The notes: a model not told the origin generated them from the sequence alone. 64,000 nt of DNA from Peribacillus kribbensis DSM 17871 (GCF_000430765.1 NZ_KE387242.1:62001-126000); one strand, 5' to 3'. Positions 1 through 9,414 are shown, numbered from the stretch's first letter. Made by a program: numbers and translations.

Positions 1-257
1 ATATATACATCTATTGTTACATATCCATATCTCTTACTAAGCCTTAACCTCTCGCATCCTTCTGTGTCCCAGTAATCAATATCACCGTCAACGCGTAGTA
101 TCGGTGCAAATCCCTTTACTTCTTTACAATAAATATTGTCACAATGCTTATATAACAACTGTTTTAATTCCTGCAAATGAGGCGATACTACTTTATCTGC
201 TTTAGCGCCTCCAATCTGAGCACCAAAAGTAATATACGGATTTTTTTTATTTTCCAA
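1..257 (-). CDS. Hypothetical protein, 3' end cut by window edge
   Basis: An open frame of 85 codons runs off the left edge. It starts at TTG (257-255), preceded on the minus strand by GTAGGTG six bases upstream. The protein begins MENKKNPYITFGAQIGG and continues through a stretch rich in charged and aromatic residues. It has no signal peptide or membrane segment in the visible part. I do not recognise the family. Small cytosolic proteins of this kind are often immunity or accessory proteins, but nothing in the sequence proves that. The C-terminus is missing, so length cannot be judged. Confidence 0.5.
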   Translation of the reverse strand, partial: MENKKNPYITFGAQIGGAKADKVVSPHLQELKQLLYKHCDNIYCKEVKGFAPILRVDGDIDYWDTEGCERLRLSKRYGYVTIDVY

Positions 258-379
258 TGAATTCACCTACTTGCTCTACTTTAATTTTTCCCATCATCTT
301 AATTGAATCATTTTTCAACATTACTGCCTCGTTAGTTAAAGAAGATTATTTCCATTATTCTTCATTTTAACATAAGCCC

Positions 380-822
380 TTAAAGAGGTTGCCGGTTTGA
401 TTCGAATTTTTGCACAACAAAGAATCCATTCGAAACAGATTTTTTTAGGCTAGCCTTAACATTGCAACTGTAAAATGTTTTGAATTCCGGCAAGAACCTA
501 ATAGTAACTGTTTTACCCGTTAAATTGGCAATAGTTTTTGTTTGATTAATAAATTTGAACCAGAAAAGATAGTTATCCAAGTACTTGGTTGCCACACCTT
601 GAAACCTTTGCATAAATTTCTTGAGTTGAGCGTGATAAGCATTGACGTGTTGGATATGGTAAATTGACTTCTTGACGTAAATTCCCTTACGAATATTTAC
701 AATTTCGTGCTTTATCCCTTTTTCATCTGCAAACTTTTTATAATTAGTGCGTTATCCGAACATAACAAAGTTTTATTATCTATAAATTGACCCAATACAC
801 GGTAGTTCGATAGACCTACCTA
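380..822 (-). pseudogene. ISXO2/IS1595-like transposase remnant (C-terminal part)
   Basis: Read on the minus strand, two frames together give the end of an ISXO2-type DDE transposase. The first piece contains NYRVLGQFIDNKTLLCSDNA, then after a frame change YKKFADEKGIKHE, the HIQHVNAYHAQLKKFM stretch, and GVATKYLDNYLFWFKF, which is the usual C-terminal signature of this family. The N-terminal half and both inverted ends were not found. The reading frame changes near 745. The relic sits at the left edge of an IS-rich stretch and cannot encode an active enzyme. Confidence 0.75.
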
Positions 823-934
823 TACAAAGAAAAAAGAACCATTTATAAAAAAGATTATTGAAAAAGCTAGGAAGGAAATACATTGTAATTAACATTGCTT
901 ATTTAAGTAGAGGGTGCGTTCGAATTATAGAGTT

Positions 935-964
935 AACCAGGTTTTACTGGTTGCTCTTTTTTTA
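935..964 (+). terminator. Hairpin with T-tract
   Basis: AACCAG and CTGGTT form a short stem followed by GCTC and a run of seven T. It lies between the two transposase relics and resembles the terminator-linked repeats found elsewhere in the window (GTGCGTT just upstream). Confidence 0.5.
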
Positions 965-977
965 TAGGACCTATTAT

Positions 978-1980
978 TGAAAAAGACTGGCGTTTGGCCA
1001 GCTGTCATACTTGAATCTACACGAAATTACCATACACCAATTATTCAATGTCTTGAGGACAATCAATATATCTTTATGTCTTAGTAAAACTTAGGAAGGT
1101 AAAGACAGATGCCATAAATGTCTATCTTCTCTTTGTGCTTTGAGCCTCATAAGAAAGGGGAGTAAGACTTCTAAATTTGAGAACCTTATCAAGTCAGCAC
1201 GAAACGGTTACGAATCTATATGTTCAGGCGAAACTTCAATTCCATACGATTCTTGATCAAGTTTTTCCTGAGTATAGAGGAGTCTTTGGTGATTTATTTT
1301 CAAAAGTGTCTCTTCATTTATTGAAGGAATTCCCAACATTTGAAGATGTACTTATGGCAGGGAAACAAAGATCGTGGAGCGAATGGAGAAAATGCGTGTA
1401 AAACGGTCAGGGAGCTGGATCAGGGAGAAGGCAGCTAAGCTGGTGGCTTCGGCTGTGCGAAATCCTTTCCAACAAGGTTTATATCAAAGCCACTTGTTAA
1501 GTTTGGATATGTATATCTCAATCCTTCTTCAATACCAGGAACACCTATCTAGTTTAGAGGAGAAGATCGATGCCCTGGCAGATGAAGTTGAAGAATATAA
1601 AATTATCAAATCCATTCCCGGGATAGGAGGAAAAATCGCGGCAACGATTATTCCGAAATCGGGGAAATTGACCGGTTTAATCACCCCAAAAAACTTGTAG
1701 CATATGCAAGAATCGATCCTAGTGTCCATTCATCGGGTAAATTCACGGCTACGATCAATCATATTACCAAAAGAGGCTCCAGCCGCTTACGGCACGCTCT
1801 GTATATGGCCGTATTATGCGGGATAAGAAGCTCCAGTAACAAGAAGCTAATAGTATTATGGTAGCAAAAAAAATGAAGGAAAGCCTACAAAAGTAGCGAT
1901 GATTGCTCATGTAAACAAACTTTTACACTGGATTTATGCAATCCTAACAAGGAATGAGCAGTTTCTAGACTTGGCTTAGC
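978..1980 (+). pseudogene. IS110-family transposase, multiply frameshifted
   Basis: Fragments in several frames join into one IS110/IS1111-type transposase. The N-terminal RuvC-like part gives TGVWPAVILESTRNYHTP. The middle piece at 1177-1401 contains YVQAKLQFHTILDQVFPEY. The piece at 1374-1700 ends with SIPGIGGKIAATIIPKSGKL, the conserved IPGIG region before the C-terminal Tnp_20 domain. The C-terminal catalytic-serine region (ARIDPSVHSSGKF, then ITKRGSSRLRHALYMA) follows in the next frame, and the final helix (NKLLHWIYAILTRNEQF-like) is again shifted. At least four frame breaks make it inactive. Its downstream tail is repeated at 21187-21385. Confidence 0.85.
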
Positions 1981-2152
1981 CCACAAGAAAAAGCATCTTA
2001 TGAAAAACCTTCCTATTAATATTTGGAGGGTTATTTGGCGTGTCTTCAAAAAGTATAACACGGAAGAAAACATATTTTAATAAGAAGTGCTTGACTCCTA
2101 TTAGCCTGGTTTAGTTGAAGAACATTTTGGCTGCTAAGGCGGCCTTTTCTTG
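1949..2152 (+). repeat. IS110 right-end repeat, copy 1
   Basis: About 200 bp covering the end of the transposase and the non-coding tail (GCATCTTATGAAAAACC, TTGGAGGGTTATTTGGC, CTTGACTCCTATTAGC, then a GGCTGC/GCGGCC hairpin with a T-tract). A near-identical copy without a full transposase lies at 21187-21385, and the last ~65 bp recur at 17617-17682. Confidence 0.75.
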
Positions 2153-2317
2153 TTAGCCTAAAAGAACAGGTCAGTAATAGAAGGATTATCAAAATTTAGA
2201 GCTTGATGAGGGGAATTAATATAATATTGTGTTTTGGGTAAACTTACAATAACATTTACTCGTTTTCTTTGGCTTGCTTTTTCAAGTGCTGTGGTACTAC
2301 CCTGACAAGCTGATTGA

Positions 2318-2608
2318 ATGTATAACTCCACGGCAGATACTAGTAATAAAAAAAGCAATAAGGAAAGTGTTGAAAATATCCAAATGATAGAAACTAGAAA
2401 TCAAACAGCCAGCACTATTAAAAATACTTTTGAAAGTGACAGTAAAGCAACTAGCAAAAATCAGGACAGCCAGTTAGATTCTATAGATAAGCTGTTAATG
2501 AAGAATGAGAAAACCAATAAGGGTGTTCTATTGTACAAGTATTTGTTGAAAGTAATCATAATATCGAAAAAAACATCTGATTTTTATGATTCTTTATTGG
2601 TTTATTAA
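2318..2608 (+). CDS. Doubtful Ser/Thr/Lys/Asn-rich ORF
   Basis: A 96-codon frame with a very polar composition in its first two thirds. It has no ribosome binding site of note. Just upstream, another frame reads LAFSSAVVL followed by a stop and then QAD, which resembles a lipoprotein signal peptide broken by mutation. The ORF could therefore be the linker of a decayed lipoprotein gene. It is also compatible with non-coding AT-rich DNA. I do not recognise a family. Confidence 0.2.
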   Translation: MYNSTADTSNKKSNKESVENIQMIETRNQTASTIKNTFESDSKATSKNQDSQLDSIDKLLMKNEKTNKGVLLYKYLLKVIIISKKTSDFYDSLLVY

Positions 2609-2666
2609 ACTCTTATGCACAGGAAGCAATAAAAGATAAGTATATATCCAACTCGCAGTTATAATT

Positions 2667-2840
2667 ATGGAATGCAAAAATTTAGAAGTTAAGCGAAAAA
2701 AAGATGGATTTGGTCAATTTGACGATAAGGTTAGGTATGACACCTACGCAGGTCCCCATTATCCACCAGAGGGTCCAGAAAGCTTTACTTTTAGTGTTTT
2801 TCTACAGAACTTTTCGAAGGGAGGTTTTACAATTTTGTAA
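2667..2840 (+). CDS. Small hypothetical ORF (57 aa)
   Basis: ATG-initiated frame beginning MECKNLEVKRKKDGFGQFDD and ending in FSKGGFTIL. There is no clear Shine-Dalgarno sequence and no recognised domain. The Gly/Pro/Tyr-rich middle (TYAGPHYPPEGPES) looks protein-like, so it may be a fragment of a larger lost gene. The rest of 2609-3014 holds nothing else that I can support. Confidence 0.2.
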   Translation: MECKNLEVKRKKDGFGQFDDKVRYDTYAGPHYPPEGPESFTFSVFLQNFSKGGFTIL

Positions 2841-3014
2841 AAACAGACGAACATTTTAAGAAAATGCATCTAACTTTTAATATATATATAAGTTAACTTT
2901 AATCAGTTTTTAATAAATAGCCCTTCAATTCCTAATATAATAAAGATTGAATAACATCATCTCGGAATTAAAATATGAGATGGATGGAAACCACATAAAG
3001 AAAGGAACTTAAAT

Positions 3015-4526
3015 ATGCAAGAAAATCAAAATAAAACGAAACTCTTACTTAACAAAGTGCCACAAGTGACGATTTTCTTTTGGATCATCAAAGTTTTGTG
3101 TACCACAGTTGGTGAAACATTTGCTGATTTCATCAATTTAAACCTTGGACTTGGTCTAACTCTTACTACCATTATTATGGGTGCTGCGTTTTTTATTGCA
3201 TTGTTTTTTCAATTTAAAGCAAACAAATATGTTCCAGCCATTTACTGGATAACAGTTGTTCTTATAAGCGTTTTTGGAACACTGGTTACGGATAATTTGA
3301 CAGATAATATGGGCGTACCACTTGAGGTTAGTACAGCAGTTTTCTCCGTGCTACTAGGACTGACTTTTCTATTTTGGTATCTTAGTGAAAAAACACTATC
3401 GATCCACACCATTTTCACTAAAAAAAGAGAAGTTTTTTATTGGCTAACGATCCTGTTCACCTTTGCACTTGGAACAGCGGTCGGCGATTTATTTTCCGAA
3501 CAACTTGGTTTTGGTTATCTTTACACAGGAGTAGGCGTTGTTATTATTATTGCTCTTGTGTTCTTAGCTTATAAATATTTGAGACTTGACGGAGTATTAG
3601 CTTTCTGGATTGCGTATATATTAACTCGTCCGCTTGGAGCGTCACTTGGAGATTACCTATCCCAATCAAAAGTAAATGGCGGATTAGGACTTGGGACAAC
3701 CGTTACGAGTGTGATTTTTCTTATCGCTATTTTAGCCATCATTGTTTTCCTTGCTATTTCAAAAATTGATGCAAATGCTAAAAGTGATATAGCGGAAACA
3801 AACCAAAGGAATGCAAGTAAGAAAAATGTGTTAACACAAACCATTGTTGTAATCATCATTTTCTTAACTGTTGGTATAGGTGGGTATAACTGGCGCAGTA
3901 ATAATCTTGCATCACACGGTGCTTCAGAGCAAACTACATTAGCTGGTCAATTAAATGATTTTGTTAAAATTGAAAATGATATGTTAAACGATGTAAATAA
4001 AAACGACTTTGCATCAGCAAAAAAAGGCGCCGATAATTTGGAACATCAGTGGGATACACAAGAACCTAAGCTTCGAAAAATTGATAGCACAACATGGACA
4101 AAAATTGATGGAACAATTGACAATGTATTAGCAGCGGTTCGTTCTTCAAAACCTGATGTTAATCAAAGCAAAACAGCACTTACTAAGTCACTTAGTGTCT
4201 TAAAAGGCGCAAATAAATCAACATCTGGTGCCTCACAAACGACATTAGCTGGTCAATTAAATGATTTTGTTAAAATTGAAAATGATATGTTAAACGCTGT
4301 AAATAAAAACGACTTTGCATCAGCAAAAAAAGGCGCCGATAATTTGGAACATCAGTGGGATACACAAGAACCTAAGCTTCGAAAAATTGATAGCACAACA
4401 TGGACAAAAATTGATGGAACAATTGACAATGTATTAGCAGCCGTTCGTTCATCAAATCCTGATGTAAAAAAGTGTAAGACAGCACTTAACCATTCACTTA
4501 GTACCATAAACGCAGCAAATAAATAA
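3015..4526 (+). CDS. Multi-pass membrane protein (COG4705-like) with duplicated C-terminal domain
   Basis: The first ~260 residues hold about eight hydrophobic segments arranged as repeated units of the type KVLCTTVGETFADF, FGTLVTDNLTDNMG, LGTAVGDLFSEQLG and PLGASLGDYLSQ. This is the pattern of the uncharacterised COG4705 membrane-protein family. A further segment near residue 280 is followed by two almost identical ~95-residue extracytoplasmic domains (LAGQLNDFVKIENDML... and DNVLAAVRSS...). They come from DNA repeats 306 bp apart that differ at only a few positions, so the duplication is recent. The start ATG follows AAAGGAACTT, and a terminator sits directly after the stop. The gene looks monocistronic. 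The function is unknown; the helical repeat domain may be a binding or sensing module. Confidence 0.85.
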   Translation: MQENQNKTKLLLNKVPQVTIFFWIIKVLCTTVGETFADFINLNLGLGLTLTTIIMGAAFFIALFFQFKANKYVPAIYWITVVLISVFGTLVTDNLTDNMGVPLEVSTAVFSVLLGLTFLFWYLSEKTLSIHTIFTKKREVFYWLTILFTFALGTAVGDLFSEQLGFGYLYTGVGVVIIIALVFLAYKYLRLDGVLAFWIAYILTRPLGASLGDYLSQSKVNGGLGLGTTVTSVIFLIAILAIIVFLAISKIDANAKSDIAETNQRNASKKNVLTQTIVVIIIFLTVGIGGYNWRSNNLASHGASEQTTLAGQLNDFVKIENDMLNDVNKNDFASAKKGADNLEHQWDTQEPKLRKIDSTTWTKIDGTIDNVLAAVRSSKPDVNQSKTALTKSLSVLKGANKSTSGASQTTLAGQLNDFVKIENDMLNAVNKNDFASAKKGADNLEHQWDTQEPKLRKIDSTTWTKIDGTIDNVLAAVRSSNPDVKKCKTALNHSLSTINAANK

Positions 4527-4533
4527 TAATCTT

Positions 4534-4560
4534 AGGAACCGCCAATCGCGGTTCCTTTTT
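4534..4560 (+). terminator. Rho-independent terminator
   Basis: GGAACCGC/GCGGTTCC hairpin with a TTTTT tail, eight bases after the stop of the membrane-protein gene. Confidence 0.85.
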
Positions 4561-4562
4561 AA

Positions 4563-4790
4563 ATGGAACTCAAATTTAACTATGAGGTTGCCGTATCTCG
4601 GCATAGAACTGAAGTGACAATCTCTTGGGGCAAACAGAATGGGATTACGTTAAAAACCGAACGTACAAGATTCACTGTTATCAGCAAGTCGGGTGAGCAG
4701 GTGGGACGTACGGAAGCGGTTCTGCCAAACCTCATGATTCGATGGAACGCTTTATATATGGATATACAAACTGCCACAAGGGGAAGGTAA
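4563..4790 (+). CDS. Hypothetical protein (75 aa), possibly a fragment
   Basis: A 75-codon frame starting three bases after the terminator T-tract. It has no ribosome binding site at the ATG, which suggests a 5'-truncated gene rather than a complete one. The translation (EVTISWGKQNGITLKTERTRF..., then GRTEAVLPNLMIRWN) looks protein-like, with balanced composition. I recognise no domain. The opposite-strand frame over the same DNA is less convincing. Confidence 0.3.
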   Translation: MELKFNYEVAVSRHRTEVTISWGKQNGITLKTERTRFTVISKSGEQVGRTEAVLPNLMIRWNALYMDIQTATRGR

Positions 4791-4837
4791 AAATTTTCAC
4801 CATTTAGTGAAGAGTGTTTAATCAGAAAACACAAATG

Positions 4838-4896
4838 ATGGGTACGTTAGTAGGTGCTGAAAAAAATTAAAGGCTGTCATTTCGACAGCCCTTATA
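4838..4896 (+). terminator. GTTAGT-linked repeat with terminator hairpin
   Basis: GGTACGTTAGT followed by a GGCTGTC/GACAGCC hairpin and a short T-run. It belongs to the dispersed terminator-linked repeat family (compare 10594, 23573, 24999 and 43625). It lies between the short ORF and the converging histidine kinase gene. Confidence 0.6.
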
Positions 4897-5018
4897 TTTT
4901 TCCTGTTCTAGAAATCCTGTGGCAGCAATGTATATTTTTTATAAAGTCGCCTATAAGTATGTCAAAGTTGAAAGTGTCTATATACATAAGACCAGTTAGT
5001 AGTTTAATGAAAATATGG

Positions 5019-6629
5019 TTAAATTCTACTTTCTTCATAAGGGAGAATAATAGTCAGTGTAATCCTTTGATTTTCATACTCGACATGAACAGAACCATGA
5101 TGTAATTCAATTATAGATTTGGTTATTGCTAATCCTAAACCCGTACCCGCTTTTTGGGAAGATCGTGAAGTATCTACTCGATAAAACCTGTCAAATAATC
5201 TAATGATTTTATCTTTTGAAAGAGACTCACAAGGATTTGATACATTGATCTGAACAGATTTTACGTTTTGGATCATTTTAACCTGTATGTGTCCAGGAGG
5301 AGTGCTATATTTAATGGCATTCGTTAGTATGTTCTCCAATGCTCGAACCAACTTATTAGGATCGACTTCAACTAAAATTTGTTCTTTAGGAAGATTGCAG
5401 CTAAACATTACATTGTTATCACGAGCTATCGGATCAAGTTCGTCAATCAACTGTTTAATCATCTGATTTAAACTTACTTTTTCTTTTTTTAACTGTACAC
5501 CCTCATGGGTTAGACGGGTGAAGTCAAATAAATCTTCAATTAATTTTTTTAATTGTTCTGATTTTCCGTAAGCGATATCCACATATTCATCTAATTGTGA
5601 TTGATTCTTGTATTGTTCATCCTTTACAAGTGTCAAATAACCCATAATAGAGGTTAGCGGTGTTCGTAAATCATGTGATACATTGGTTATTAGTTCATCC
5701 TTTAATTTTTCATTTTGTCTTTGCCGTTCTATCATCTCATTTAACTCTGATGCCATGTAATTGATATTAGTTGCAAGAGAACCCACCTCATCATAACTTT
5801 TCTCTCGAATCCTATAGTTTAAATTTCCTTTTGCTATTTCCCTTAAACCTAAAGCAATATCCTCAATTTCGGTCATTTTGCGTTTGGTTATCAGGTAAAA
5901 ACATAGTATAAATGTAACAAGAGCTAGAATATAAGGGGTAACTCCGGTTTCCTTCATGTAAACGGGAGTAGAATTAGGAATACCACGAATAACTAAATAA
6001 CTTTGACGATTAGCAAGTATTATCGGATATAAGCGTGTAACGGTGAGATTTTCGTGTTCTTTCTGGATAATAGACTTTTGAGCATCTGCCTTAACATGTT
6101 TGATATTTACTTGAGACTCATTCATTCCTGGAGACCTGTACAAAATCTTCCCACTCAAATCTGTAATGTAGGCAGCAAGATGGTTTTGATTAGTGGATAA
6201 GTTAATTAAGTATTGAATTAACTCTCCTTTTGTAAGTCTGTATACTGAATGACCTTTGTATGAAACTGCTATCCACTCCTCTTTGTTTTTAGAGGTGTGG
6301 ATAGAACGGTTAAGATACTTATCCCTGAAATCCGAATTTTTATTACCTAATTCCTTTACAAGCCCGTTTACATCTAGGTCAACACGGTTTAGCTGTGTAA
6401 CTATATCCCGAGCATGTGCATCAATTGTTACAATACCTTCAGTAAAGTCCAGGCGACGATCCTGACTCACAAAGAAAGGGCTGGAAATGAAGAAAATGAG
6501 TAAGGAACAAAGTATACAGAATCCAAACGCACATATTACCCGTAACCTAATATTGGTTTTTAATAGGTACACAAGTTTAGCTATATAGCTGTTCCTTTTT
6601 TCAGATTTAGAGTTTTGGTTAGGGTTCAA
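5019..6629 (-). CDS. Sensor histidine kinase, VanS-like
   Basis: A 536-residue membrane kinase. Transmembrane segments lie at about 28-50 and 229-249, with an extracytoplasmic sensor region of ~175 residues between them. A HAMP linker (about 250-300) follows, then the dimerisation helix with NVSHDLRTP (phospho-acceptor His319) and the ATP-binding core (N box ALENILTNAIKYS, G box GTGLGLAITKS). It overlaps the upstream response-regulator gene by 11 bp, so the two are co-translated. The VanS-type H box, the regulator beside it and the neighbouring membrane-lipid genes point to envelope stress or cell-wall antibiotic sensing. That role is inferred. Confidence 0.9.
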   Translation of the reverse strand: MNPNQNSKSEKRNSYIAKLVYLLKTNIRLRVICAFGFCILCSLLIFFISSPFFVSQDRRLDFTEGIVTIDAHARDIVTQLNRVDLDVNGLVKELGNKNSDFRDKYLNRSIHTSKNKEEWIAVSYKGHSVYRLTKGELIQYLINLSTNQNHLAAYITDLSGKILYRSPGMNESQVNIKHVKADAQKSIIQKEHENLTVTRLYPIILANRQSYLVIRGIPNSTPVYMKETGVTPYILALVTFILCFYLITKRKMTEIEDIALGLREIAKGNLNYRIREKSYDEVGSLATNINYMASELNEMIERQRQNEKLKDELITNVSHDLRTPLTSIMGYLTLVKDEQYKNQSQLDEYVDIAYGKSEQLKKLIEDLFDFTRLTHEGVQLKKEKVSLNQMIKQLIDELDPIARDNNVMFSCNLPKEQILVEVDPNKLVRALENILTNAIKYSTPPGHIQVKMIQNVKSVQINVSNPCESLSKDKIIRLFDRFYRVDTSRSSQKAGTGLGLAITKSIIELHHGSVHVEYENQRITLTIILPYEESRI

Positions 6630-7335
6630 TTTTATATCCTACCCCCCAAACCGTTTTAATATAGCGAGGCTGACGGGGGACGTTTTCCAGTTTCTCACGC
6701 AAGTTTCGGATATGAACCATAACAGTATTTTCTGATTCATAAAATGGTTCATTCCATACCCGTTCGTAAATCTTTTCAGTACTGAAGACGTGACCAGGGT
6801 TGCGGGCTAACAGCTCTAAGATTGCAAATTCCCTGGGGGTCAGCTTTATTTCTCTTCCCTCTACAATGACCTCGTGTGTAGAAATGTTTATCAAAAGATC
6901 TTCTATTGAAACGATATCCATTTGTTGAGCTGTATTTATCTGTGGGTTTCCATCCATTTGATTCAACCGGAGATAACGACGAAGCTGTGATTTAACTCTG
7001 GCCACCAATTCTAAAGGTTGAAATGGTTTGGTTACATAGTCGTCCGCTCCTGTTGTTAAGCCCATGATCTTATCCATATCCTGTGATTTTGCAGAAAGCA
7101 TAATAATAGGTAGATTTCTGCTTTCTCTAATTTTCATACAAGCTTGAATTCCATCTAATCGAGGCATCATGATATCTAAAACGACCAAATGAATCGTACA
7201 TTCCTCAAGATATTCTAACCCCTCTATTCCATCTGCAGCCTTCAGCACGTTATAACCCTCATTCGTAAGATATATTCCAATTAAATCACGTATTTCTTTT
7301 TCATCATCAATAATTAGAATGGTTTCCTGTTGCAC
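6619..7335 (-). CDS. OmpR-family response regulator, VanR-like
   Basis: 238 residues. The receiver domain has the acidic pair DDE, phospho-acceptor Asp54 (VVLDIMMP) and Lys103 (DYVTKPF). A winged-helix Trans_reg_C domain (ELTPREFAILELLARNPGHVF, then YIKTVWGVGYKIEP) forms the C-terminal third. It is the first gene of a two-gene operon with the kinase. CTTAAGA boxes lie in the divergent intergenic region and are the likely targets. The likely regulon is itself and the glycosyltransferase/DedA genes on the other side. The family call is firm; the regulon is inference. Confidence 0.92.
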   Translation of the reverse strand: MQQETILIIDDEKEIRDLIGIYLTNEGYNVLKAADGIEGLEYLEECTIHLVVLDIMMPRLDGIQACMKIRESRNLPIIMLSAKSQDMDKIMGLTTGADDYVTKPFQPLELVARVKSQLRRYLRLNQMDGNPQINTAQQMDIVSIEDLLINISTHEVIVEGREIKLTPREFAILELLARNPGHVFSTEKIYERVWNEPFYESENTVMVHIRNLREKLENVPRQPRYIKTVWGVGYKIEP

Positions 7336-7377
7336 GTGAACCTCTCCTTTCTAATGCCTAAAGTTTACTCTATTCCT

Positions 7378-7473
7378 CTTAAGAAAAGACACTGCAAATT
7401 CTGAAGTTTCTCTTAAGATTTAACTCCTTTGTATTCAGAAAATCTTCAGAAGGAATGGTGTTTTTCCTTAAGA
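7378..7473. promoter_or_regulatory. Putative response-regulator boxes (CTTAAGA x3)
   Basis: CTTAAGA occurs at 7378-7384, 7412-7418 and 7467-7473, together with TTCTGAAG and ATTCAGAA half-sites. The cluster lies 43 bp upstream of the response-regulator start and faces the glycosyltransferase side. Repeats with helical-turn offsets are typical of OmpR-family operators. No footprint is implied. Confidence 0.45.
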
Positions 7474-7547
7474 TTTTTTTTGTACCATACAGAAGAACGA
7501 TGAGGAATCTATAGGTGTGTAATAATTGGGAAATTGCGAGTGTGCAA

Positions 7548-7900
7548 TGTTTTTTGTTGAGTATACCATTGATGATGTTAGTTTATCCCTATTTAAATCC
7601 ACGTGGGGTTCATACTCTGAATACTAGTCTAGATAAGGCAATTCCTGTTGTGAAATGGATGGTTGTACCATACGTTACATAGATTGCTTATTTAACCATA
7701 ACCTTAATTTATTTTGGTTCAATGATCCTACACTCGCGTTCAAGACGATCCTTGTTTTTGACCTGGGATTATTGGTTTGCTTTGTTATCTATTATTTTTA
7801 TCAAACTGCAGGTCCAATACGCCCCATAATAACAGGTAATGACTTTACTTTCACAAACTTTACAGAATGTAAATAAAATTGACCAGCCATATAGGCTCTG
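7548..7900 (+). pseudogene. PAP2-family phosphatase, N-terminal remnant
   Basis: Two frames combine into the first half of a membrane PAP2 phosphatase. The first gives LLSIPLMMLVYPYLNPRGVH and a stretch to KWMVVPYVT, followed by an in-frame TAG near 7680. After a frame change near 7718 come NDPTLAFKTILVFDLGLLVC and YYFYQTAGPIRP. A last shift gives NKIDQPY, and then the coding signal stops. The catalytic motifs (KX6RP, PSGH, SRX5HX3D) are absent from this piece. A matching C-terminal piece is found at 10056-10200, beyond two intact genes. Confidence 0.65.
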
Positions 7901-7934
7901 AACCAATAGATAATAAATAGTAAAGGAAGTGGAG

Positions 7935-9113
7935 ATGAAAATGAACGTATTGAATAAAGAAAAAATTCTCATTCTTACCGGGAATTATGGAGATGGGCAT
8001 AACCAGGTAGCACAAGCCCTGCATGACGCGATTCAAATTAGATATCCATCACTGCAACCTGTTATTTTTGATTTTATGGAGTGTGTCCATCCTTACTCCA
8101 AACAATTTAGCCGATTCATTTACCTCCACGGAGTGAAAAAATTCCCGCAGCTCTATGGCTATATATATCAAAAAACAAGGAGAGCGAACAAATTGTCCAA
8201 TGCAATGAAGGCAATTTTGTCCACTGGAGTCGGACGGATGCTTAAGTTAATTGAACAAGTACAGCCGACGGTCGTAGTTAGTACGTTCCCACTGGCAGCA
8301 GCAGTTATATCAAAATTAAAGTCATATGGCTTGATCGATATTCCTACTGTAACATCGATAACCGATCATACTGATCATAGCTGCTGGATATATCCTTTTA
8401 CTGATCAATATGTGGTAGGTTCGAATCTTGTTCGTGATTCACTAATTAATTTAGGCGTTGAGGACACTCGAATTACCGAAACTGGGATTCCGATTCGGCA
8501 GCAATTTTCTCATTCCTTTAATAGGGAGAGAATATTTAGAAAGTATGGTTTAGATCCACAAATGCCAACCTTATTAATCATGGGGGGCGGTTGTGGCATG
8601 ATAGGGGAAGGTAATGCCACCATTCAGGGAATTAACTCTCTAAAGGATCCGTTACAATTAATCATTGTCTGCGGACATAATGAAAAGCTTCGTATGGAGT
8701 TGAAGGAAAAGCTTAAGGATTCCAAACATCGCATCCATCTTACTGGTTATATTACTTATATCCACGAGTTAATGGCTATTTCGGACCTTATGATCACAAA
8801 GCCAGGAGGAGTGACAACCTTTGAAGCGATTGCCATGGAATTGCCGATGCTTCTTTATAAGCCGATACCTGGACAAGAACAAGATAATGCGAAATTTTTA
8901 GTACGTTCGGGAGTGGCTGTACAAGCCGAAAGCAGTCAAGATTTTATCGAATTTTTATCGAATTTAATGAGAGATAAAAAGCTGCTTCAACAGATGAGAG
9001 AAAATACAAGACAGTTTCATCCTAAAGAATCGGCATTTGCATCAGTTGAAGTAATTATGAATACAAAAGAAGCAAAAAACAATTGGGTTGATGTAAAGTA
9101 TATGTTCGGTTAA
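7935..9113 (+). CDS. MGDG synthase/UgtP-like glycosyltransferase
   Basis: 392 residues with the two-part architecture of GT28-type diacylglycerol glycosyltransferases. The N-terminal MGDG_synth domain has ILTGNYGDGHNQVA, STFPLAAAVISKLK and SITDHTDHSCW. The C-terminal glycosyltransferase domain has MGGGCGMIGEG and the nucleotide-sugar binding stretch MITKPGGVTTFEAIA. These enzymes transfer hexose to diacylglycerol on the inner membrane face. ATG 7935 was chosen over GTG 7929 because AAAGGA sits at better spacing. Closest in type to Bacillus UgtP/YkoN. The substrate is not determined by sequence. Confidence 0.85.
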   Translation: MKMNVLNKEKILILTGNYGDGHNQVAQALHDAIQIRYPSLQPVIFDFMECVHPYSKQFSRFIYLHGVKKFPQLYGYIYQKTRRANKLSNAMKAILSTGVGRMLKLIEQVQPTVVVSTFPLAAAVISKLKSYGLIDIPTVTSITDHTDHSCWIYPFTDQYVVGSNLVRDSLINLGVEDTRITETGIPIRQQFSHSFNRERIFRKYGLDPQMPTLLIMGGGCGMIGEGNATIQGINSLKDPLQLIIVCGHNEKLRMELKEKLKDSKHRIHLTGYITYIHELMAISDLMITKPGGVTTFEAIAMELPMLLYKPIPGQEQDNAKFLVRSGVAVQAESSQDFIEFLSNLMRDKKLLQQMRENTRQFHPKESAFASVEVIMNTKEAKNNWVDVKYMFG

Positions 9114-9168
9114 TAAGGCGTAAAGGATAAATATGTAAAAAACCTAAAAACCTTTAAGGGATATTAAA

Positions 9169-9315
9169 ATGGGGGAAGTTGTCCTTCTGCATACTTGTGG
9201 TGAAACCTTGGGTGCTGACCAAGATTCACCGGTGAACACCATTCTTGCATTAAAAACAGTTTTAAAAGAGCTAACTAACCGAAGGGTGTCATGTGTAAGA
9301 ATAGATGAATTGTAA
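9169..9315 (+). pseudogene. Polysaccharide deacetylase C-terminal fragment
   Basis: A 48-codon frame reading MGEVVLLHTCGETLGADQDS and ending KELTNRRVSCVRIDEL. This matches the last barrel strand and helix of NodB-type polysaccharide deacetylases (GxIVLLH...TVEAL...L...G-F-V-IDEL). The catalytic DxxHH and RxPxG motifs are missing, so it is a remnant. It lies between the glycosyltransferase and DedA genes. Confidence 0.5.
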
Positions 9316-9414
9316 GTAGAAAGTGGAATTTAAAAAAAATTTATATTTGGCTTTTATTGCCGGTTAAAGATATGATATTGAGGATTTAATAGAGAAAAGG
9401 CAGGTTTAACATTT

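Noticed and set aside
4580-4834. Minus-strand ORF opposite 4563-4790
   Set aside because: Weaker composition than the plus frame and no ribosome binding site; neither is certain.
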